Of a stretch of 64,000 bases of DNA, positions 60,466-64,000 are shown in pieces. A program made the translations under genes and the position numbers. Position 1 is the stretch's first letter, and the number at the start of each line of letters is the position of its first letter. The DNA comes from Dehalococcoidia bacterium (lineage in GTDB: Bacteria > Chloroflexota > Dehalococcoidia > GIF9 > AB-539-J10): contig JAFGFT010000004.1 of assembly GCA_016930935.1 (NCBI GenBank), positions 47,844 through 111,843 on the forward strand, written 5' to 3'. A model generated the notes under the pieces. It saw only the letters and a program-made list of their open reading frames with translations, was not told the origin of the DNA and made no database searches.

Positions 60466-61650
60466 TCAAGGGAGCAGTTGCACGATGCGGTCAACGATGC
60501 AGTCTGCCACTTGCCGCTTGGTCATGAGGGGAAGGCGGTCGACGCCTCCCTTCGAGTCGATTATTGCAACTCGATTGTTGTCTGATGCGAACCCGCTATC
60601 GCGGGAGGTGATATCGTTGGCAACAATCAGGTCCAGTTTCTTGTCCGTCATCTTCTGGATGGCATTCTGTTCAAGGTTGCTGCTTTCAGCCGCGAATCCG
60701 ACGCGAATGAATTCGCCGTGTACGCTGCTCAGGATGTCCACTGTTCGCTCAAGGTGGAGGTCAATGCCAACCTGTCCCTTCTTTATCTTCTCGTCGGATG
60801 TCGTGGCAGGGCGGAAATCCGCAACCGCAGCCGCCATTATCAGGGCGGAAGCGTTCGAAACCGCGCTCTGCGTTGCCTCGTACATCTGCTGCGCAGTCAT
60901 CACGGGCATGACTTCGACACCCGCCGGGGAACGAAGCGAATTGCTGGCGCTTACCAGCACGACATCGGCCCCTCTGTCACGGCACGCTTCCGCAAGTGCA
61001 TAGCCCATCTTCCCTGATGACCTGTTGGTAATACTTCGAACAGGGTCCAGCGGCTCTTGAGTGCCACCGGCTGTTACCACGATTCGTCTGCCGGCAAGGT
61101 CACCCTCCCGACCGAGCGCTTTCATCGTGTGTCCTACAATCTCATGGATGTCCGCCATTCTTCCAATGCCGGAGCCGCCCGATGCAAGGTCACCGGATTC
61201 CGGACCGACCAGCACCGCCCCTCGTTCGCGGAGTGCAGCGACGTTGGACTGCGTGGCGGGATTCAGATACATGTTCTCGTGCATCGCCGGAGCGATAACG
61301 AGAGGTCGGTTGCTCGCGAGTACCGTGCAGCAGAGTAGATCGTCAGCAAACCCGTGTGCCAATCGTGCGATGGTGTCCGCACTGGCAGGAGCGACGACTA
61401 CGACATCTGCGGTATCAGCAAGGGTGATATGCGGAATCGGGCCACTGCTCGCATCGTCAAACAACTGTGTCGTCACGGGGCGCGAGAGGAGCGCTTCGAA
61501 TGTGAGTGGACAGATGAATCTGGTGGCGGCCTCGGTCATCACGACGTCGACCAGAATGCCGTTGCGTGATAACTCGCGCGCGATTTCAACAGCTTTGTAA
61601 GCCGCAATGCTTCCTGAAACGCCCAGCAATACTCTCTTTCCCCTGGTCAT
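60466..61650 (-). CDS. coaBC: Phosphopantothenoylcysteine decarboxylase / phosphopantothenate-cysteine ligase
   Basis: This bifunctional enzyme adds cysteine to phosphopantothenate and decarboxylates the product in CoA synthesis. In its 394 residues the N-terminal flavin decarboxylase half has VLLGVSGSIAAYKAVEIAREL, ITLADTADVVVVAPASADTIA and PAMHENMYLNPATQSNV. The C-terminal ligase half has VVTAGGTQEPLDPVRSITNRSSGKMG and LIMAAAVADFRP. It follows coaX by four bases, so two steps of CoA synthesis are co-expressed. Confidence 0.96.
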   Translation of the reverse strand: MTRGKRVLLGVSGSIAAYKAVEIARELSRNGILVDVVMTEAATRFICPLTFEALLSRPVTTQLFDDASSGPIPHITLADTADVVVVAPASADTIARLAHGFADDLLCCTVLASNRPLVIAPAMHENMYLNPATQSNVAALRERGAVLVGPESGDLASGGSGIGRMADIHEIVGHTMKALGREGDLAGRRIVVTAGGTQEPLDPVRSITNRSSGKMGYALAEACRDRGADVVLVSASNSLRSPAGVEVMPVMTAQQMYEATQSAVSNASALIMAAAVADFRPATTSDEKIKKGQVGIDLHLERTVDILSSVHGEFIRVGFAAESSNLEQNAIQKMTDKKLDLIVANDITSRDSGFASDNNRVAIIDSKGGVDRLPLMTKRQVADCIVDRIVQLLP

Positions 61651-61654
61651 CTGG

Positions 61655-62437
61655 TCATTCCCTCTCGTGGTCTGGCACGTTCATGTCGTAAATCATTCTG
61701 AGTCCCGTGAGCGAGAGGTCAGGATTGGAGACGTCAATCTCCGGAACCTGTTCTGCGAACTTGTCCGCGTAGCCACCAGTGGCGACCACAACAGGCTTTG
61801 CTTGCAGCTCCGCAGTAATCTCTTTGAGAATCTTCTCTATCAGTCCTATGTACCCGAAGATGATTCCGGACTGCATCGCACTCACTGTCCCACGGCCGAT
61901 GGCCTGCCTTGGGCGGAGCAATTCGATTCGTGGTAGTACCGCCGTACGAGAGAAGAGGGCTTCGCTCGCGATGGTGATTCCCGGTGCAATCGCACCTCCC
62001 AGGAAATCACCCTCGGCTGACACGACATCAAACGTTGTCGCCGTGCCGAAGTCTATTACCACGAGGGGCTTGCCGTACAGTCTGGTGCCGGCTACAACGT
62101 TCGCGACTCTGTCGGGACCGAGTTCCCGTGGGTTGTCTACGAGCAACCTGAGCCCGGTCTTGATGCCTGGAGCTACAACCACGGGTTGGGTGGCGAGGTA
62201 TTTGGAGCAGACATCTTCAAATACAGGGATCAGTGGCGGTACTACGCTGCACAGTACTGCTCCATGGATTGAGGACATGGGCACTCCGTTGTGCTGCAGC
62301 AGACTGTATACGAGAGAACCATATTCGTCAGAGGACCGGTCTATTCCGGACATCAGCCGCCATGCGTTCACGAGCCGTTCTCCTTCGAATAGGCCCATGT
62401 TGATGCTCGTATTGCCGATGTCTATTGTGAAAAGCAC
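61655..62437 (-). CDS. coaX: Type III pantothenate kinase
   Basis: CoaX phosphorylates pantothenate, the first step of CoA synthesis. The 260-residue protein has the ASKHA-type LFTIDIGNTSINMGLFEG, GPDRVANVVAG, VVIDFGTATTFDVV, and GGAIAPGITIASEALFSRTA. It starts at a GTG with GGAGG close upstream. coaBC follows directly. Confidence 0.96.
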   Translation of the reverse strand: MLFTIDIGNTSINMGLFEGERLVNAWRLMSGIDRSSDEYGSLVYSLLQHNGVPMSSIHGAVLCSVVPPLIPVFEDVCSKYLATQPVVVAPGIKTGLRLLVDNPRELGPDRVANVVAGTRLYGKPLVVIDFGTATTFDVVSAEGDFLGGAIAPGITIASEALFSRTAVLPRIELLRPRQAIGRGTVSAMQSGIIFGYIGLIEKILKEITAELQAKPVVVATGGYADKFAEQVPEIDVSNPDLSLTGLRMIYDMNVPDHERE

Positions 62438-62497
62438 TCACCCTCCCACGGAAACAAATGAGGCGTACTTCTGCCACTGCGGGGTGACACCCCGATA

Positions 62498-63448
62498 CTA
62501 TATCCAGTGTTTGTGCCGCAAGAAAGCGAACACTCCCAAACCACAAGCGGTCATAATGCCAACAATCCACTCGAAAGCAATGATGCTGCCACGCTCAATA
62601 CCGCCCGGCAGGTATACGTTCATGCCGAATATACCTGATATCAACGTGAGAGGCGCCAGTACTACAGTTATGATGGTGAGCACTCTCATTATTTCCTGAA
62701 TCCGGTGCGACGTGAGCCAATTGCTTGTCTCCGCCAGGCCATCCACCACTTCCTTGCACTCTTCCAGGCTGTCCCATATCTTTCTGACATGGTCGGCGAT
62801 ATCGCCGAAGTAGACCTCCTGTTCCTCCTTGAAGAAGGGGTAGTCTTCCTGCTCAAGCGTCTCAATGACGCTGATCTGCGGGCGTATTACACGGCGAAAG
62901 GAGATGAGATCCCTTCTGAGGATAGAAATGGTACGAACGGTTTCGGGAACAGCCTCTGAGAATATGATGTCGGCGACATCGTCGATGTTGTCCGTAATCC
63001 GGTTTACGATAGGGAAGCAGTAGTTCACAAGTCTATCTATAATGTGGTAGAGAAGGTAGCCTGAACTGCGGCCGAGGTAGGCGGTTCTACTCTCTTCCCG
63101 AATCTGGCACTCACGGAAGAACTTCGAGAGTGGTTTGAGGTCGGCATTGCAGTGTACGGTAACGACGTAGTCTTCGCCGATGAAGACGTCCACCTCGCTC
63201 GGACGCGTCATCTTGTTCTCTTTGTCGAAAACGGGGAACTGCAGGACAATGAAGAGATGATCATCGTCCTCGTCGATTTTTGGCCGTTGAGCCCGACTCA
63301 GGACGTCGTCAATCTCAAGAGGATGGAAGCCGAACCTGTCTGCGAGGAAGCGGCCCTCAGCCTCGGAAGGCTTCTCAATGTATATCCATGTGAGCTTTCC
63401 TTCTGAGATGCTCTGTATCTTCTGGTCCTGCACCTCTGCAATTGACAT
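62498..63448 (-). CDS. corA: CorA-family Mg2+/Co2+ channel
   Basis: CorA pentamers let divalent cations into the cell. The 316-residue protein has a long cytoplasmic funnel domain (FHPLEIDDVLSRAQRPKIDE, then HLFIVLQFPVF) and a long stalk helix. Two C-terminal membrane helices enclose the pore signature GMN (ISGIFGMNVYLPGG); the last helix ends IMTACGLGVFAFLRHKHWI. The ATG at 63448 has AGGTGA upstream. It is divergent from the rRNA operon. Confidence 0.94.
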   Translation of the reverse strand: MSIAEVQDQKIQSISEGKLTWIYIEKPSEAEGRFLADRFGFHPLEIDDVLSRAQRPKIDEDDDHLFIVLQFPVFDKENKMTRPSEVDVFIGEDYVVTVHCNADLKPLSKFFRECQIREESRTAYLGRSSGYLLYHIIDRLVNYCFPIVNRITDNIDDVADIIFSEAVPETVRTISILRRDLISFRRVIRPQISVIETLEQEDYPFFKEEQEVYFGDIADHVRKIWDSLEECKEVVDGLAETSNWLTSHRIQEIMRVLTIITVVLAPLTLISGIFGMNVYLPGGIERGSIIAFEWIVGIMTACGLGVFAFLRHKHWI

Positions 63449-63545
63449 AAGCACTCACCTGATATCCTAATGGGGGATTGGCTATTGTACCACCGCAAGC
63501 CGTCACGGACTACAAGAGAAAAGCGGAGGAAGGGCTCAAACGTGC

Positions 63546-63575
63546 TTGACACCCCCCCCTGATACGATGTACTAT
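63546..63575 (+). promoter_or_regulatory. 16S rRNA promoter
   Basis: TTGACA (63546-51), 18 bp beginning with a run of eight C, then TACTAT (63570-75). The same spacing and -10 sequence occur before tRNA-Glu. Confidence 0.72.
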
Positions 63576-63608
63576 ACCCCTCGCGTCACAGCTTCGCAGT
63601 TGAGACGT

Positions 63609-63620
63609 GGCACTTTAACA
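63609..63620 (+). promoter_or_regulatory. boxA-like antitermination site in the rRNA leader
   Basis: GGCACTTTAACA resembles boxA (TGCTCTTTAACA), to which NusB-NusE bind. It lies about 28 bp before the predicted 16S 5' end. Confidence 0.6.
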
Positions 63621-63647
63621 GCTGAATAGTGGAAGGAAGGTTTTTTT

Positions 63648-64000
63648 TAAACTGAGAGCTTGATCCTGGCTCAGGATGAACGTTGGCGGTGCGCTTTATG
63701 CATGCAAGTCGTACGAAATCATGGTTTTCGGATTATGGTTTAGTGGCGGACGGCTGAGTAACACGTAGGTAACTTGCCCACGAGTGGGGGATAACTTGCC
63801 GAAAGGTAAGCTAATACCGCATGGCATGGATCTGCATAAGTAGATTCATCAAAGCCGTAAGGCGCTTGTGGATGGGCCTGCGGCCGATTAGCTTGTTGGT
63901 GGGGTAACGGCCTACCAAGGCAATGATCGGTAGCTGATCTGAGAGGATGACCAGCCAGATGGGGACTGAGACACGGCCCCAACTCCTACGGGAGGCAGCA
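63648..64000 (+). rRNA. rrs: 16S ribosomal RNA, 5' part, cut by window edge
   Basis: About 353 bases of 16S rRNA are present. Universal landmarks are AGCTTGATCCTGGCTCAG near the start, TGAGTAACACGTAGGTAAC, GGGGACTGAGACACGGCCC and ACTCCTACGGGAGGCAGCA at the edge. The 5' end is estimated by alignment of the GATCCTGGCTCAG block to E. coli numbering, so it may be off by a few bases. The region before it carries eight T residues. The sequence (GGCGGTGCGCTTTATGCATG) is not of a common proteobacterial or Gram-positive type and suggests a deep Chloroflexota lineage. Confidence 0.95.

Noticed and set aside
63641-63648. T-run before 16S rRNA as a terminator
   Set aside because: No GC-rich hairpin lies directly upstream; the run is in the rRNA leader after boxA.
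1-64000. CRISPR arrays, insertion sequences, prophage or attachment sites
   Set aside because: No regularly spaced repeats, transposase or integrase genes, or terminal repeats were seen; the gene content is housekeeping throughout.

Overview
The window is a dense, moderately high-GC bacterial chromosome segment with 53 protein genes, one tRNA gene and the 5' end of a 16S rRNA gene. There are no insertion sequences, prophage genes or CRISPR arrays. The 16S fragment, an archaeal-type split glutamate synthase, an NrpR-family regulator, GlnR- and HrcA-type control and GatCAB together suggest a member of the Chloroflexota, most likely Dehalococcoidia or a relative. That placement is inference from the sequence alone.

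Layout. Positions 1-8.4 kb hold mixed housekeeping genes: a membrane protein fragment, a thioredoxin with an added N-terminal region, an MFS exporter, a YyaL-like protein, a tRNA t6A synthase, an acetamidase/formamidase and an FKBP lipoprotein. Positions 8.6-13.1 kb (+ strand) carry cobB, a purS-purS-purL fusion and purQ. Positions 13.1-33.3 kb are a nearly unbroken minus-strand run: nrpR, pdxT, purF, carA, nadE, glnA, gatB, glnK, amt, glnR, gltB3, gltB2, hisF, gltB1, an FAD oxidoreductase, hisH, a small unknown gene, a second gltB2-like gene and a 4Fe-4S protein. Positions 33.5-38.7 kb carry pyrG, tRNA-Glu, trpS, a C_GCAxxG_C_C protein and gatCA. Positions 38.8-63.4 kb are housekeeping: an EF-G-like GTPase, etfBA, gltX, rluD, lspA, a DksA-type protein, pckA, hrcA-grpE-dnaK, glyA, prs, secA, valS, coaBC, coaX and corA. 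The window ends in a 16S rRNA gene with a recognisable promoter and boxA leader.

The main theme is glutamine. Between 9.4 and 38.7 kb sit nine glutamine-dependent amidotransferases from four unrelated glutaminase folds: PurLQ, PdxT, PurF, CarA, NadE, GltB1, HisH, PyrG and GatCAB. They lie with the enzyme that makes glutamine (GlnA), the ammonium channel (Amt), the sensor (PII) and two different nitrogen regulators: a GlnR-like OmpR protein and an archaeal-type NrpR. Upstream of amt there are four pentamers at an exact 11-bp period that match the actinobacterial GlnR box, so the regulator next door has a plausible target. PII lacks the uridylylation tyrosine and GlnA lacks the adenylylation segment, so control here looks transcriptional and allosteric rather than by covalent modification.

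Other visible control features: near-consensus promoters for pyrG, hrcA, glyA, gatC, the EF-G-like gene, tRNA-Glu and 16S rRNA; a CIRCE operator at hrcA; and three genes with a -10 box exactly 8 nt before an ATG and no Shine-Dalgarno, which suggests leaderless mRNAs.
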